A DNA stretch of 64,000 nucleotides, taken from contig NZ_PZYZ01000007.1 of NCBI RefSeq assembly GCF_003047295.1, positions 186,001 through 250,000 on the forward strand. Direction: 5' to 3'. How positions within the stretch are numbered: the stretch's first letter is position 1; each line of letters opens with the position of its first letter. Of the stretch, positions 35,556 through 44,609 are shown piece after piece. The translations under genes were made by a program, and so were the position numbers. The notes beneath the pieces were generated by a model, which worked only from the letters and a program-made list of their open reading frames with translations, had not been told where the DNA came from and made no database searches. Source of the stretch: Nocardioides sediminis. GTDB taxonomy: Bacteria; Actinomycetota; Actinomycetes; Propionibacteriales; Nocardioidaceae.

Positions 35556-36326
35556 ATGGGACTTCTGGACGGCAAGCGGATCCTCGTGGCCGGCGTGACG
35601 ATGGACTCCTCCATCGGCTTCGCCACCGCCAAGGTGGCTCAGGAGCAGGGCGCCACCGTGCTCATCTCCAACTTCGGCCGGGCGCTGGGCATCACAAAGC
35701 GGATCGCCAAGCGGCTGCCCACCGAGCCGCCGGTGCTCGAGCTCGACGTCACCGACGAGGCGCACCTCGCGGGCCTGGCCGACCAGGTGCGCGAGCACGT
35801 GGACGGTCTCGACGGCGTCGTGCACTCCATCGCCTACGGCAACCCCGAGACGCTCCTGGGCGGCAAGTTCATGGAGGGTCCGTGGGAGGACGTCGCCCAG
35901 GCCGTGCAGGTGTCGGCCTACTCCCTCAAGTCGCTCGCCGTCGCCACGCGGCCGCTGATGTCGGGGGGCGGGTCCATCGTCGGCCTGACGTTCGACGCGA
36001 CGACGGCGTGGCCGGCGTACGACTGGATGGGCGTGGCCAAGGCCGCGCTGGAGAACACCTCGCGCTACGTGGCCCGCGACCTGGGGCCCGAGGGCATCCG
36101 CTGCAACCTGGTCTCCGCGGGTCCGCTCAAGACGCTGGCCGCGAAGGCGATCCCCGGCTTCGAGGCCCTCGAGTCGTCGTGGAAGGACCGCGCGCCGCTC
36201 GGTTGGGACGAGACCGACCACGTCCCGACCGCCAAGGCCGTGTGCGCGCTTCTCAGCGACTTCTTCCCGGCTACCACGGGCGAGATCGTGCACGTCGACG
36301 GCGGCTTCCACGCGATGGGGCTCTGA
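35556..36326 (+). CDS. fabI: Enoyl-ACP reductase FabI/InhA
   Basis: NADH-dependent enoyl-ACP reductase, 256 residues. The N-terminus GKRILVAGVTMDSSIGFATAK, SIAYGN, and the central YDWMGVAKAALENTSRYVARDLG with the catalytic Tyr and Lys are typical of the InhA branch of FabI. GAAAGGGA precedes ATG 35556. It is co-transcribed with fabG. Mycolic-acid synthesis is not implied, because the same pair serves ordinary type II fatty-acid elongation. Confidence 0.95.
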   Translation: MGLLDGKRILVAGVTMDSSIGFATAKVAQEQGATVLISNFGRALGITKRIAKRLPTEPPVLELDVTDEAHLAGLADQVREHVDGLDGVVHSIAYGNPETLLGGKFMEGPWEDVAQAVQVSAYSLKSLAVATRPLMSGGGSIVGLTFDATTAWPAYDWMGVAKAALENTSRYVARDLGPEGIRCNLVSAGPLKTLAAKAIPGFEALESSWKDRAPLGWDETDHVPTAKAVCALLSDFFPATTGEIVHVDGGFHAMGL

Positions 36327-36340
36327 CGCACGCTTCTCGG

Positions 36341-36346
36341 TAGCGT
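36341..36346 (+). promoter_or_regulatory. -10 hexamer TAGCGT, leaderless Mur-ligase-like gene
   Basis: TAGCGT ends 6 nt before GTG 36353 and separates this gene transcriptionally from fabG-fabI. Confidence 0.5.
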
Positions 36347-36352
36347 GCGCGC

Positions 36353-38050
36353 GTGACCTCTCTCGTCGAGCTCCGGGTCCTGGAGGGCCCGAACCTCTAC
36401 TTCCCGCGCGCCGCCGTCAAGCTGACCCTCGACGTCACCACGATCGTCGAGGCACCGGAGGAGACCGCCCTGCGGCTCGCGCGCCGGATCGGGCTGCGGA
36501 CCACCCGACCGGGCGCGCCGGGGAGCGGCTTCCGCCAGCGGTTCGCGATGCGTGCGGTGGCACGGCTCCTGCGGGCGATCGCGGGGGAGTCCGGTACGAC
36601 GCGGCTCGCGGTGCGGGTGCGTCCCACCAGCGACCCGGACCGGCTGGTCGTCGCCTACCCGTGGCGCCACCGGGGCCGGGCGACGGCCCTCGGGCGGGCC
36701 GTGGCCGAGGCCCTCGACGCGCTCCCGACCCCCGACCTGGAGGCCGCCGTGAGCGCCGCCGCGGAGACGGTGGCCGCTGCCGAGGCCGGCGACGGTCCCA
36801 CCACGCTCACTCCCCGCGTGCCGGTCATCGCGGTCACGGGGACCAACGGCAAGACCACGACCAGCCGGATGATCGCGCACATCGCGCGCACCCACGGCCT
36901 GCTCGTCGGCTGGTCGAACACCGACGGCATCTACATCGACGGCGAGCTGGTCGAGGCCGGCGACTACTCCGGCCCCAGCGGAGCCGGGCGCGTGCTGGCG
37001 CACGACGAGGTGCAGATGGCCGTCACCGAGACCGCCCGCGGCGGCATCCTGCTCAAGGGCATCGGCCTGCGCCACAACGACGTCTCCGTGGTCACCAACG
37101 TGACCGCGGACCACCTCGGCCTCCAGGGCATCGACACCGTCGACCAGCTTGCGGAGGTCAAGTCGGTCGTCCCGCAGATCACCCGCAAGGACGGCTGGGC
37201 CGTGCTCAACGCCGACGACCCCCGCGTCCTCGCGATGCGTGCCGTGACCAAGGCCAGGCCGTGGGTGTTCTCCCGCGACCCAGACTCGCCGGCGATCCGC
37301 GAGGTCCTCGGCAGCGGGGGGCGGGCCACGACCGTCATCGACGGCTGGGTGACGGTCCTCGAGCCCTCGGCCGACCCGTTGCCGCTGGTCGAGCTCGTCG
37401 ACGTCCCGATGACGCTGGCCGGCCTGTCCCGCTTCAACGTAGAGAACACGCTCGCCGCCGCTTCGGCCGCCCTGGCGGTCGGGTTGCCGGTGGAGGCCGT
37501 GGTCGAGGGGCTACGGTCCTTCCTGCCCGACGCGGAGCACAATCCCGGTCGGATGAACTTCTTCACGCTGCCGCTCGACGGGGACGAGATCTCCGTCGTC
37601 ATGGACCTCGCCCACAACGAGGCGGGACTCGAGGCGCTGCTGGAGATCATGAACGGCGTCCGCCGCTCGGGCGCGCGTCTCCTCCTCGGCGTCGGCGCGG
37701 TCGGGGACCGTACCGACGAGCTCATCGACGCGCTCGGCGAGATCGGCGCCAAGGGCAGCGACGTGATCGCGATCGGTCACAAGGAGCGCTACCTGCGCGG
37801 CCGCACCATGGATGAGATCTCGGCACTCCTGCGGACCGGGGCCGCCCGCGTCGGGGTCGAGGACGTCCCGGCGTACGGGACCGAGGTGGAGTGCCTGGCC
37901 GCACTCGTCGCCGAGGCGAAGCCGGGGGACGTGGTCGGACTGATGTGCCACGCCGAGCGCGAGGAGGCCTACGCCTGGATCGCCGAGCACGGCGGTACGC
38001 CGGACACGCCCGCAGCGCTCGCGGCGAAGGTGCGGGCCACCTCGGCCTGA
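36353..38050 (+). CDS. Mur ligase-family protein resembling cyanophycin synthetase without ATP-grasp
   Basis: Soluble protein of 565 residues. Residues 1-145 begin VELRVLEGPNLYFPRAAVKL, like the start of cyanophycin synthetases. Residues from about 155 form a Mur ligase domain with the P-loop GTNGKTTTS (about 161-169), TADHLGLQGIDTV, and MDLAHNEAGLEALL in the C-terminal domain. The ATP-grasp domain that CphA carries between these parts is absent. It should catalyse an ATP-dependent amide ligation; the substrate is unknown. The full-length CphA of this organism lies at 41838-44609. GTG 36353 is set by the -10 hexamer. Confidence 0.82.
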   Translation: MTSLVELRVLEGPNLYFPRAAVKLTLDVTTIVEAPEETALRLARRIGLRTTRPGAPGSGFRQRFAMRAVARLLRAIAGESGTTRLAVRVRPTSDPDRLVVAYPWRHRGRATALGRAVAEALDALPTPDLEAAVSAAAETVAAAEAGDGPTTLTPRVPVIAVTGTNGKTTTSRMIAHIARTHGLLVGWSNTDGIYIDGELVEAGDYSGPSGAGRVLAHDEVQMAVTETARGGILLKGIGLRHNDVSVVTNVTADHLGLQGIDTVDQLAEVKSVVPQITRKDGWAVLNADDPRVLAMRAVTKARPWVFSRDPDSPAIREVLGSGGRATTVIDGWVTVLEPSADPLPLVELVDVPMTLAGLSRFNVENTLAAASAALAVGLPVEAVVEGLRSFLPDAEHNPGRMNFFTLPLDGDEISVVMDLAHNEAGLEALLEIMNGVRRSGARLLLGVGAVGDRTDELIDALGEIGAKGSDVIAIGHKERYLRGRTMDEISALLRTGAARVGVEDVPAYGTEVECLAALVAEAKPGDVVGLMCHAEREEAYAWIAEHGGTPDTPAALAAKVRATSA

Positions 38051-38082
38051 CGATCCCACCCGGTTGGCCCGGCCGCCCTCCG

Positions 38083-38598
38083 TCAGCAGGTCCGCCCGCA
38101 CTGAGCCAGGGCGGGCAGCAGGAGCCTGTAGGCCAGGCCGCTGAGGTGGAGACCGTCCTTGGCGAAGGCATCAGCGCCGAGGGGCGTCAGCAGCGAGCGG
38201 GTGTCGAGCAGTCGTGCGGTGCGCGAGTCCGCCACAGCGGTGGCAGCATCCCGGTAATGGGCCACGACTGCGTTGGTCCGATCGCCGGCACCGAGTCGTG
38301 ACTCGTCGACGCCCGGGGGCGTCATGATGACCCACGCACCAGCCTGACGGGACCCCACGAATCGACTCAAGGTCCGTTGGAAGTCGGCGACCGGCACCGC
38401 GTTCCACGGGGCCGCATCGTTGGTACCCACAGAGACGACCACGAGGTCCGAAGCTGTCAGGCGCACGCCCTCCGCCTGTGCCTCGAGGTGCCGCACCGTG
38501 GCTCCGCCTTGTGCTGCATTGAGGACGTTCTCGCCGATGCGCGGTAGCTGCCGCTGGATCCGGGCGAGATGGCTGTCCCCGAGCAGAACGATCCTCAC
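38083..38598 (-). CDS. SGNH/GDSL-family hydrolase
   Basis: Hydrolase of 171 residues. The family blocks are GDSHLARI with the nucleophile Ser, AQGGATV, SVGTNDAAPW, and DGLHLSG with the catalytic Asp and His. No signal peptide is visible, so it is probably cytoplasmic and acts on an ester or acyl group. GTG 38598 has a -10 hexamer 7 nt upstream. It is convergent with the Mur-ligase-like gene. Confidence 0.83.
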   Translation of the reverse strand: MRIVLLGDSHLARIQRQLPRIGENVLNAAQGGATVRHLEAQAEGVRLTASDLVVVSVGTNDAAPWNAVPVADFQRTLSRFVGSRQAGAWVIMTPPGVDESRLGAGDRTNAVVAHYRDAATAVADSRTARLLDTRSLLTPLGADAFAKDGLHLSGLAYRLLLPALAQCGRTC

Positions 38599-38605
38599 CG
38601 GCCGA

Positions 38606-38611
38606 ACCCTA
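38606..38611 (-). promoter_or_regulatory. -10 hexamer TAGGGT, leaderless SGNH hydrolase gene
   Basis: On the minus strand TAGGGT ends 7 nt before GTG 38598. Confidence 0.5.
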
Positions 38612-39060
38612 GAACGGCCGGCCTCTCATGCCTCTGTCCTTGCGGCATGGCGTGGCTGACTCGGGTCGATGTGCGGTGGTCACCGGCGGGTGGCCGTCCT
38701 ACGCAGGTACGACCGTCCTTGACCAGCCTCTGCCAACGGATTGCCAAGGATGACATGTCCCACGACCACCTTTTGCCGTCGCCGTCGACCCGAGACGGGG
38801 GGGTCTCAGGGGCGACGGTTGGCGAGGAGAGGGCAAGACGTCCTCACCTGACACATGCACGGGACGACAGGCCACGTCGAGCTTCTGTGCAGCCACGACA
38901 CGCCTCCGGGAGGGGGACCGGACGGCGTCGACCTGGGCGGCCACGTCACCGCGCATGCCGTCAGAGCCGTCGCGGGTGTCTGTGACCGACGCCTGCGGTG
39001 GGCTTGGACATGCCTGTGGCCCCGCCGGTTGTGCTGGTGGCGGGGTGTGGGGCGTGGTGG
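38612..39060. other. Gene-free spacer of about 450 bp with a compound hairpin
   Basis: No open frame here has credible coding character. The notable structure is at 38776-38818: CCGTCGCC pairs with GGCGACGG, and inside it GAGAC (38792-38796) pairs with GTCTC (38803-38807) around a run of G. TTTT precedes the stem on the plus strand and no T tract follows it on either strand. Base composition is a little less GC-rich than the neighbours. It may be the decayed flank of the HNH gene. Confidence 0.5.
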
Positions 39061-40470
39061 CTACTGGTCGGGCGGGTGCAGGTCCGGCTTGCCGCGCTGC
39101 GGGTCGCCGCTGTCGGCGCCGGGTTCGGGCCAGGCGCGTCCCGTGCATCGACTGCCGGTGTGGTCGCGTCGGTAGGCCCAGCCCAGCGGACTGGTCCACT
39201 CGAACACACCCGGCTCGGTCATCCGGTACCGCCAGCGGCCCTTGGTCTTGAGCCGATGGTGCCGGCGGCACAGCGCGGCCAAGTTGTCGGTGCTCGTCTG
39301 GCCGCCGCGATCGGGATGCTCGTGGTCGTAGGGGACGATGTGGTCGATGTCGCCGTGCCGGGCGTTGCGGCCGCACCACGGGAAGACGCACGTCCCGTCG
39401 CGGACGATCACGTACTCCCGCATCCTCGCGGTGGGCGTGTAGCCCTTGGTCTCCAGCCGTTCACGGAGGTCGATCACCGGCTTGACGACCACCGCGGCGT
39501 CGGGACGGCCGCACCAGGCACGGACCTGCTCCACCGACAGCAGCCGCTGGCCGGCCTGCTCCACGCGGGCGCACAGTGCCTCGCCGGCCACGTCGCCGGT
39601 CGGGTCCTGGAGGCCGGTGATGGCATCGGCGGACAGGTGGGCGTAGATCACGATCTGCGTCACCGGCGTGGCCGGAGCCGGCGGCTTCGAGGTCTCGACC
39701 GCCGAAGAATCCTCGTCGTCGAAGCCGAGGGTCAGCTGGCGGCGGGCGAGGTCGCCCAGCGCGGTGGCCCGGCGGCCGTCGACGGTGTCGGTCGAGCCGA
39801 GCCTGGCGAGGTGCTCGGCCCCCGAGGCGACGGCCTCGCGCAGGGCGAGGGCGTCGGGGATCTCCAGGTCGGCCTCGAGGTGCATGGTGCCGTCGAAGGA
39901 GACCTGCTGGGTGTCGAAGGTGACGTTGCGCTTGTCCGCCGACTTCTCCAGCGCCTTCTCCACGGCCTCGGGCATGTGACGCACCCGGGCCTCGTCCACC
40001 ACCCTGCCCAGCGCGGAGGGAGTGAGCCGGTTGGCGCACCAGAACACCTGCGAGTCCACGTACGTCGCCGCTTCGAGCGTCAGGTCCAGGGTGGTCTGCG
40101 CGATCACCCGCGCCCGCCAACCCGCCACCAGCCCCGCCTGGACCGCACCCCACAACTGCGGGAGCCGGTAGGCCACCTCCACGCACTCGGTCAGGAACCG
40201 CCCCGCACTGTCGCACGTGCGGCCCAGCATGGTCGCGAACTCCGGGACGCAGAACTCATCGATCGACGGGGACCCCTCACCTGCGAAGGTCTTCGGCGAG
40301 GTGAAGCACGCCTCCGCGTGCTCCGGGTCGGCCAGGTGCAGGTCGGCCCAGTGCACGCCCAGCCGCATCATCTCGACGTCCTCCGCGGCGGCCCGATCGC
40401 GCGACTCCTTCACCGCACGCAACAGCTCGGCCGGGGTGTCCGGCAGAACGGGAGCGGCGGTGTTGGGCAT
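39061..40470 (-). CDS. DUF222 / HNH endonuclease domain protein (13E12-like)
   Basis: Protein of 469 residues of a family that is multicopy in many actinobacteria. The N-terminal 300 residues are the DUF222 region. The C-terminal HNH nuclease has YVIVRDGTCVFPWCGRNARHGDIDHIVPY and NLAALCRRHHRLKTKGRW, with all metal ligands present. ATG 40470 opens the frame. The biological role is unknown; the genes behave like dispersed repeats. It lies beside a gene-poor segment. Confidence 0.88.
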   Translation of the reverse strand: MPNTAAPVLPDTPAELLRAVKESRDRAAAEDVEMMRLGVHWADLHLADPEHAEACFTSPKTFAGEGSPSIDEFCVPEFATMLGRTCDSAGRFLTECVEVAYRLPQLWGAVQAGLVAGWRARVIAQTTLDLTLEAATYVDSQVFWCANRLTPSALGRVVDEARVRHMPEAVEKALEKSADKRNVTFDTQQVSFDGTMHLEADLEIPDALALREAVASGAEHLARLGSTDTVDGRRATALGDLARRQLTLGFDDEDSSAVETSKPPAPATPVTQIVIYAHLSADAITGLQDPTGDVAGEALCARVEQAGQRLLSVEQVRAWCGRPDAAVVVKPVIDLRERLETKGYTPTARMREYVIVRDGTCVFPWCGRNARHGDIDHIVPYDHEHPDRGGQTSTDNLAALCRRHHRLKTKGRWRYRMTEPGVFEWTSPLGWAYRRDHTGSRCTGRAWPEPGADSGDPQRGKPDLHPPDQ

Positions 40471-40563
40471 GTACCCATCCCAGCAGGGACCACCGACAAC
40501 GCAGCCCCGGAAACCGGCCTCCTGTGGACACGAGGTCGAGGAGATCTCCGAGGTCCGCCCTGC

Positions 40564-41040
40564 TCACAGCGTCAGGGGCGCGCGGCTCATTGCCTCGAAG
40601 CGGTCCTGGACGAAGAGGTCCCGCATCAGGCGAGGGAACGCGCGAGGAGCGAACAGGATCGACTCCCGGTGGGCCGCCTCGACGTCCTCGACGGACCACC
40701 AACGCATGTCCAGCACGCCGTCCTCGCGAGGGTGGTCGGCCGCGTCCGCCAGCGAGCCCGCCTCCCTCGTGAACGCGCTCAGCGGCACGACGTAGAAGTG
40801 GCCGACCACGCCGGAGTAGCCGTGCGGTTCCATCTCGGGGAACCTGTTCGTCTGCGTCCACACGAGGGATGGCGCCGTCCGGTCCTCAAGCACCAGGCCG
40901 GTCTCCTCGGACAGCTCACGCGCGAGGGCCTCGACGAGTGTCTCGCCGTCCTCGACTCCGCCACCCGGTCCCACCCATACGGTCGTCCCCTCGTTGATGC
41001 GGTGCCGGGCCAGCAGGACCCGCCCCTCACCGTCGAGCAC
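40564..41040 (-). CDS. NUDIX hydrolase, N-terminus uncertain
   Basis: Hydrolase of nucleoside-diphosphate derivatives, about 158 residues. The Nudix box is GGGVEDGETLVEALARELSEETGL with the needed Glu residues. GTG 41040 is the first normal start, but homologous-looking codons (LRHSCRGL) continue upstream in frame. An ATG at 41097 would give the expected N-terminus but is followed by an in-frame TGA four codons later (41083-41085). The gene may begin at a rare codon or carry a nonsense mutation. Divergent from MmcQ. Confidence 0.8.
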   Translation of the reverse strand: MLDGEGRVLLARHRINEGTTVWVGPGGGVEDGETLVEALARELSEETGLVLEDRTAPSLVWTQTNRFPEMEPHGYSGVVGHFYVVPLSAFTREAGSLADAADHPREDGVLDMRWWSVEDVEAAHRESILFAPRAFPRLMRDLFVQDRFEAMSRAPLTL

Positions 41041-41133
41041 GAGACCACGACACGAGTGGCGCAGGGGCAGATCCGATTCGTTTCACCGCGTCACCATCCC
41101 ACGTCGGACCGGCATCCTCCGGCGGGCGCGGCC

Positions 41134-41139
41134 TACGCT
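41134..41139 (+). promoter_or_regulatory. -10 hexamer TACGCT, leaderless mmcQ-like gene
   Basis: TACGCT ends 7 nt before ATG 41147. Confidence 0.5.
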
Positions 41140-41146
41140 GCGATGC

Positions 41147-41449
41147 ATGAGTCCGGACGAGGTCGGTCGCTACGCCGAGTCGCTGCCGGGGGTCAGACGC
41201 AAGGGGACCGCGTCGCGTCCGGCCTGGTACGTCCGGGACCGGCTGGTGGTCCGACTGCACGACCCGGACACCCTGGTGGTCCGCGTCCCCCTGGACAGGC
41301 GGGAGGCGCTGCTCGAGAGGTTCCCGGACAGCTTCGGCGTCCCACCTCGCATGGAGGCCCACCACAAGGTCGAGGCCTACCTCGATCGCGCACAGCCGGA
41401 CGCGGTTCGCGCGGCCATCGACCTCGCCTGGGAGATGCAGCAGCGCTGA
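41147..41449 (+). CDS. MmcQ/YjbR-family protein
   Basis: Small protein of 100 residues with the YjbR fold. The family pattern is visible as SLPGVRRKGTASRPAWYVRDRLVVRL, then VVRVPLDRREALLERFPDSFGVPPRMEAHHKVEAYL. Members bind DNA-like surfaces or have no known role. ATG 41147 is chosen from the -10 hexamer 7 nt upstream; the next upstream ATG in another frame (41143) is excluded. Its end is 22 bp from the convergent cupin gene. Confidence 0.75.
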   Translation: MSPDEVGRYAESLPGVRRKGTASRPAWYVRDRLVVRLHDPDTLVVRVPLDRREALLERFPDSFGVPPRMEAHHKVEAYLDRAQPDAVRAAIDLAWEMQQR

Positions 41450-41471
41450 CTCCCGAGCGGGGTGCAACAGA

Positions 41472-41837
41472 TCAGGTGTCGCCCGGGTCCACCTGCTCGC
41501 CGGGTGCGGCGAGGTCGAGGTCGCCCTCCACGATCATCGCCAGCAGCCCGGTGGGCGAGCGGGTCTCGTGCATCTCGCCGGGCTCCCAGACGGCTGCCTC
41601 GCCGGGCCCGAGGCGGCGTACGACGCCGTCGTGACCAGACACCTCGGCCTCCCCCGAGAGCACGACGAGCAGCTGCCGCCCCGAGGCCGGGTGGCGCCCG
41701 ACCACGCCGCCGCGGGCCAGCGAGACCGCGACGAGGTGGGCGTCGGCACTGATGCCGAAGGCGCCCACCGAGAAGCCACGGCTCCCGTGCGCCTCGACCG
41801 GCCGGTGCGGCAAGTCCGCCAGGGAGATGACCCGCAC
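41472..41837 (-). CDS. Cupin-domain protein of the cyanophycin operon
   Basis: Small single-domain cupin of 121 residues: RHPASGRQLLVVLSGEAEVSG covers motif 1 and LGPGEAAVWEPGEMHETRSP motif 2, with His and Glu that may bind a metal. GTG 41837 directly abuts the cphA stop (TGAGTG), so it is co-translated as the third gene of the operon. It may sense or modify a small metabolite; a link to cyanophycin turnover is inferred only from position. Confidence 0.8.
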   Translation of the reverse strand: MRVISLADLPHRPVEAHGSRGFSVGAFGISADAHLVAVSLARGGVVGRHPASGRQLLVVLSGEAEVSGHDGVVRRLGPGEAAVWEPGEMHETRSPTGLLAMIVEGDLDLAAPGEQVDPGDT

Positions 41838-44609
41838 TCAGGACTCCGTGGGCGGGGCGTAGTCGGGGTCGGCCGCAGGGGTCTCGGACGAGGCGCCGGC
41901 GCCGGCCTGGGCCTGCGAGGACCAGTTCTCCAGCTCGGTCATCACCTCGGCGTGCTTGTCCACGCAGACCACGACGAGGTCGCCGCGGTTGGCGCGGTTG
42001 AGCGCGTGGCGCACGGCGGAGATCTCGTCGAGCACCTCCTCGGCCTGCTTGCAGCGGGATCCCTCGGCCATCGCCTGCCGCACGCCCTCCAGCACCAGGC
42101 CGGCGACCTCGCCGCGCTCGCGGCCACGCAGGGCCACGTCCTCGCGGACGATGCAGACGTCGAAGTGCTGCGCGGCGATCTGGCCCAGCTCGCGCATGTC
42201 CTCGTCGCGCCGGTCGCCCGCGGTGGCGATGATGCCGATCCGCGACGGCCGGGCCAGGTCGTGGGAGGACTCCAGCGAGTCGCCGACCCGGTCGACGAAG
42301 TCGCCCAGCATCCGCATGCCCGGGGCGTTGTGGCAGTAGTCGACGATGACGTTGACGCCGTTGACCTCGACCTCGTTGAGCCGGCCGGGGGAGAGGTAGT
42401 AGTTGGTCGAGAAGGTGCGCAGGCCCTGGCGGATGTCGTGCAGGGGAGCGCCGGCCGCGAAGGCGGCAGCGGCGGCGGCGAGCGCGTTCTGGACGTTCAT
42501 CCGGGCCTTGCCCCCGAACGTCGCCGGCAGCAGGTGCGTCCACGCGAGCTGCATGTCGCGCCGCCCGTGCCGTACGACGATCATCTCGCCGCGCTCGGAC
42601 GGGTCGAGGACCAGCGCCTTGCCACCCCGGCGGCAGTGCGCGTCGATCATGTCCCGGGCCTCGGAGCCGGGCTCCTCCATCGAGAACCACACGACCTGCC
42701 CCGAGCACCGCCGGCGCATCTCGCGCACCAGCGGGTCGTCGGCGTTGAGCACGGCGTGGCCGTCGCGCGGCACCGCCTCCACGATGACCGCCTTGACGTC
42801 GGCGAGCTGCTCGACGGTGTCGATGCCGCGCAGGCCGAGGTGGTCGGGCTGCACGTTGAGCACCACCGCCACGTCGTTGCGCTCGTAGCCGAGGCCCTCG
42901 CGCAGGATGCCGCCACGTGCGACCTCGAAGACGGCGGTGTCCACGCGCGGGTTCTGCAGCACCATCCGGGCCGAGCGCGGACCGGAGGCGTCGGCGCGGA
43001 TGACGAGGCGCTCGTCGATGACCACCCCGTCGGTGGAGGTCATGCCGACCTTGCGCCCCATGCCCTTGAAGATGTGGCTGATCATCCGGCTGGTGGTCGT
43101 CTTGCCGTTGGTGCCGGTGACCGCGATGATCGGGATCCGCGAGGTGGCGCCGGGCGGGAAGAGCATGTCGACCACCGGCTTGGCGATGAACTGCGGCTCG
43201 CCGATCGTCGGGTGGGTGTGCATCCGGAAGCCGGGCGCGGCGTTGACCTCGCAGATCGCGCCGCCGGCCTCGCGCACGGGCTCGGTGATGTCCGGGCAGA
43301 TGAAGTCGATGCCCGCGATGTCGAGGCCGACCATGCGGGCCGCCTCCTCCGCGATCTCGACGTTCTCCGGGTGCGCCTCGAAGGTGCGGTCGATCGAGAT
43401 GCCGCCGGTGGACATGTTGCCGGTCAGTGCCAGCTTGACCATCTCGCCCTCGGCGGGGACCGAGTCGAGCGAGTGACCCTGGGAGGCCAGCACCTCGAGG
43501 GCGGCGGCGTCGACCTTGATGCGGGTCAGCACCTTCTCGTGGCCGACGCCGCGGCGCGGGTCGGCATTGGTGAGGTCGACGAGCTTCTCGACCGTCGAGG
43601 TGCCGTCACCGGTGACCGACGCCGGGACGCGCTCGGCGATCGCGACCATCCGTCCGTCGATGATGAGGCACCGGTAGTCCTTGCCGGTCACGAAGGTCTC
43701 GACGATCACGATGCCGCGCCGCGACTGCTCGCGCGCGATGTCGAAGGCGGCGCGGACGTCCTCCTCGGACTGCAGGTCCAGGCACACGCCCCGCCCGTGG
43801 TTGCCGTCCAGCGGCTTGACCACCACGGGGTAGCCGATGCGACGGGCGGCGGCGACCGCGCCGTCGGCGGAGCGCACCGACTCCTGCTTGGGCACCGGGA
43901 GGCCGGCCGCACCGAGGAGCTTGGTGGTGAGGTCCTTGTCCGAGGCGATGTCGACCGCGATGGAGGACGTCTCGGAGGTCATCGTGGCCCGGATGCGCTT
44001 GGCGTGGACGCCCTGGCCGAGCTGGACCAGCGAGTACTGGTTGAGCCGGATCCAGGGGATGTCACGGGACACGGCCTCGTCGACGATCGCCTGGGTCGAG
44101 GGCCCGAAGGCCGTCCGCTCGGCGCGCCGGATGAACGCGTCGCGCTCGGTCTCCCAGTCGAAGTCCGGGTCGCCCTGCACCAGGTGGTTGACCAGCCGCA
44201 CCGCGAGCTTGCCGGCCTCGAGGCCCACCTGCTCGTCGACGTACCCGTAGATGATGTTGTAGCGGCCCTTGTGGCCCTTGACCGACCGGGTCTTGCCGCG
44301 CCGGATGTCGTGCCCGACGACCTGCTGGAGCGCCAGCGCGACGTGCTCGGCGACGTGGCCCAGCCAGGTGCCCTCCTGGAGCCGCTCGAGGAAGCCGCCG
44401 CGTCGGCCGCGCGAGCAGGAGTGCTCCCGCAGGCCCGGGAGCATCGAGACCAGCTCGTCGGTGAACCCCGGGAGCGTGTTGGTCGGGAACTCCTCCAGGG
44501 AGCCCAGGTCGACGACCAGGTGGACCGACTTGTCGTAGGACCAGACGTTGGCGCCGCGGTAGACACGGGTCTCGACGATCGTCAGGTCGGGGGTCGGGCG
44601 CTCGCTCAT
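41838..44609 (-). CDS. cphA: Cyanophycin synthetase
   Basis: Polymerises aspartate and arginine into cyanophycin using ATP. The 923 residues show the full CphA layout: N-terminal domain (1-165, with TWLGHVAEHVALALQ), ATP-grasp (about 210-480, with YPVVVKPLDGNHGRGVCLDL and ICEVNAAPGFRMH), and Mur ligase (from 490, with GTNGKTTTS near 498-506 and NVQPDHLGLRGIDTVEQLAD). Length agrees with CphA1 enzymes. A C-terminal tail of about 30 residues is Ala/Pro/Glu rich. ATG 44609 overlaps the cyanophycinase stop. Confidence 0.94.
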   Translation of the reverse strand: MSERPTPDLTIVETRVYRGANVWSYDKSVHLVVDLGSLEEFPTNTLPGFTDELVSMLPGLREHSCSRGRRGGFLERLQEGTWLGHVAEHVALALQQVVGHDIRRGKTRSVKGHKGRYNIIYGYVDEQVGLEAGKLAVRLVNHLVQGDPDFDWETERDAFIRRAERTAFGPSTQAIVDEAVSRDIPWIRLNQYSLVQLGQGVHAKRIRATMTSETSSIAVDIASDKDLTTKLLGAAGLPVPKQESVRSADGAVAAARRIGYPVVVKPLDGNHGRGVCLDLQSEEDVRAAFDIAREQSRRGIVIVETFVTGKDYRCLIIDGRMVAIAERVPASVTGDGTSTVEKLVDLTNADPRRGVGHEKVLTRIKVDAAALEVLASQGHSLDSVPAEGEMVKLALTGNMSTGGISIDRTFEAHPENVEIAEEAARMVGLDIAGIDFICPDITEPVREAGGAICEVNAAPGFRMHTHPTIGEPQFIAKPVVDMLFPPGATSRIPIIAVTGTNGKTTTSRMISHIFKGMGRKVGMTSTDGVVIDERLVIRADASGPRSARMVLQNPRVDTAVFEVARGGILREGLGYERNDVAVVLNVQPDHLGLRGIDTVEQLADVKAVIVEAVPRDGHAVLNADDPLVREMRRRCSGQVVWFSMEEPGSEARDMIDAHCRRGGKALVLDPSERGEMIVVRHGRRDMQLAWTHLLPATFGGKARMNVQNALAAAAAAFAAGAPLHDIRQGLRTFSTNYYLSPGRLNEVEVNGVNVIVDYCHNAPGMRMLGDFVDRVGDSLESSHDLARPSRIGIIATAGDRRDEDMRELGQIAAQHFDVCIVREDVALRGRERGEVAGLVLEGVRQAMAEGSRCKQAEEVLDEISAVRHALNRANRGDLVVVCVDKHAEVMTELENWSSQAQAGAGASSETPAADPDYAPPTES

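Noticed and set aside
34810-36326. fabG-fabI as evidence for mycolic acid synthesis
   Set aside because: The same gene pair works in ordinary type II fatty-acid elongation, and no mycolic-acid genes are seen.
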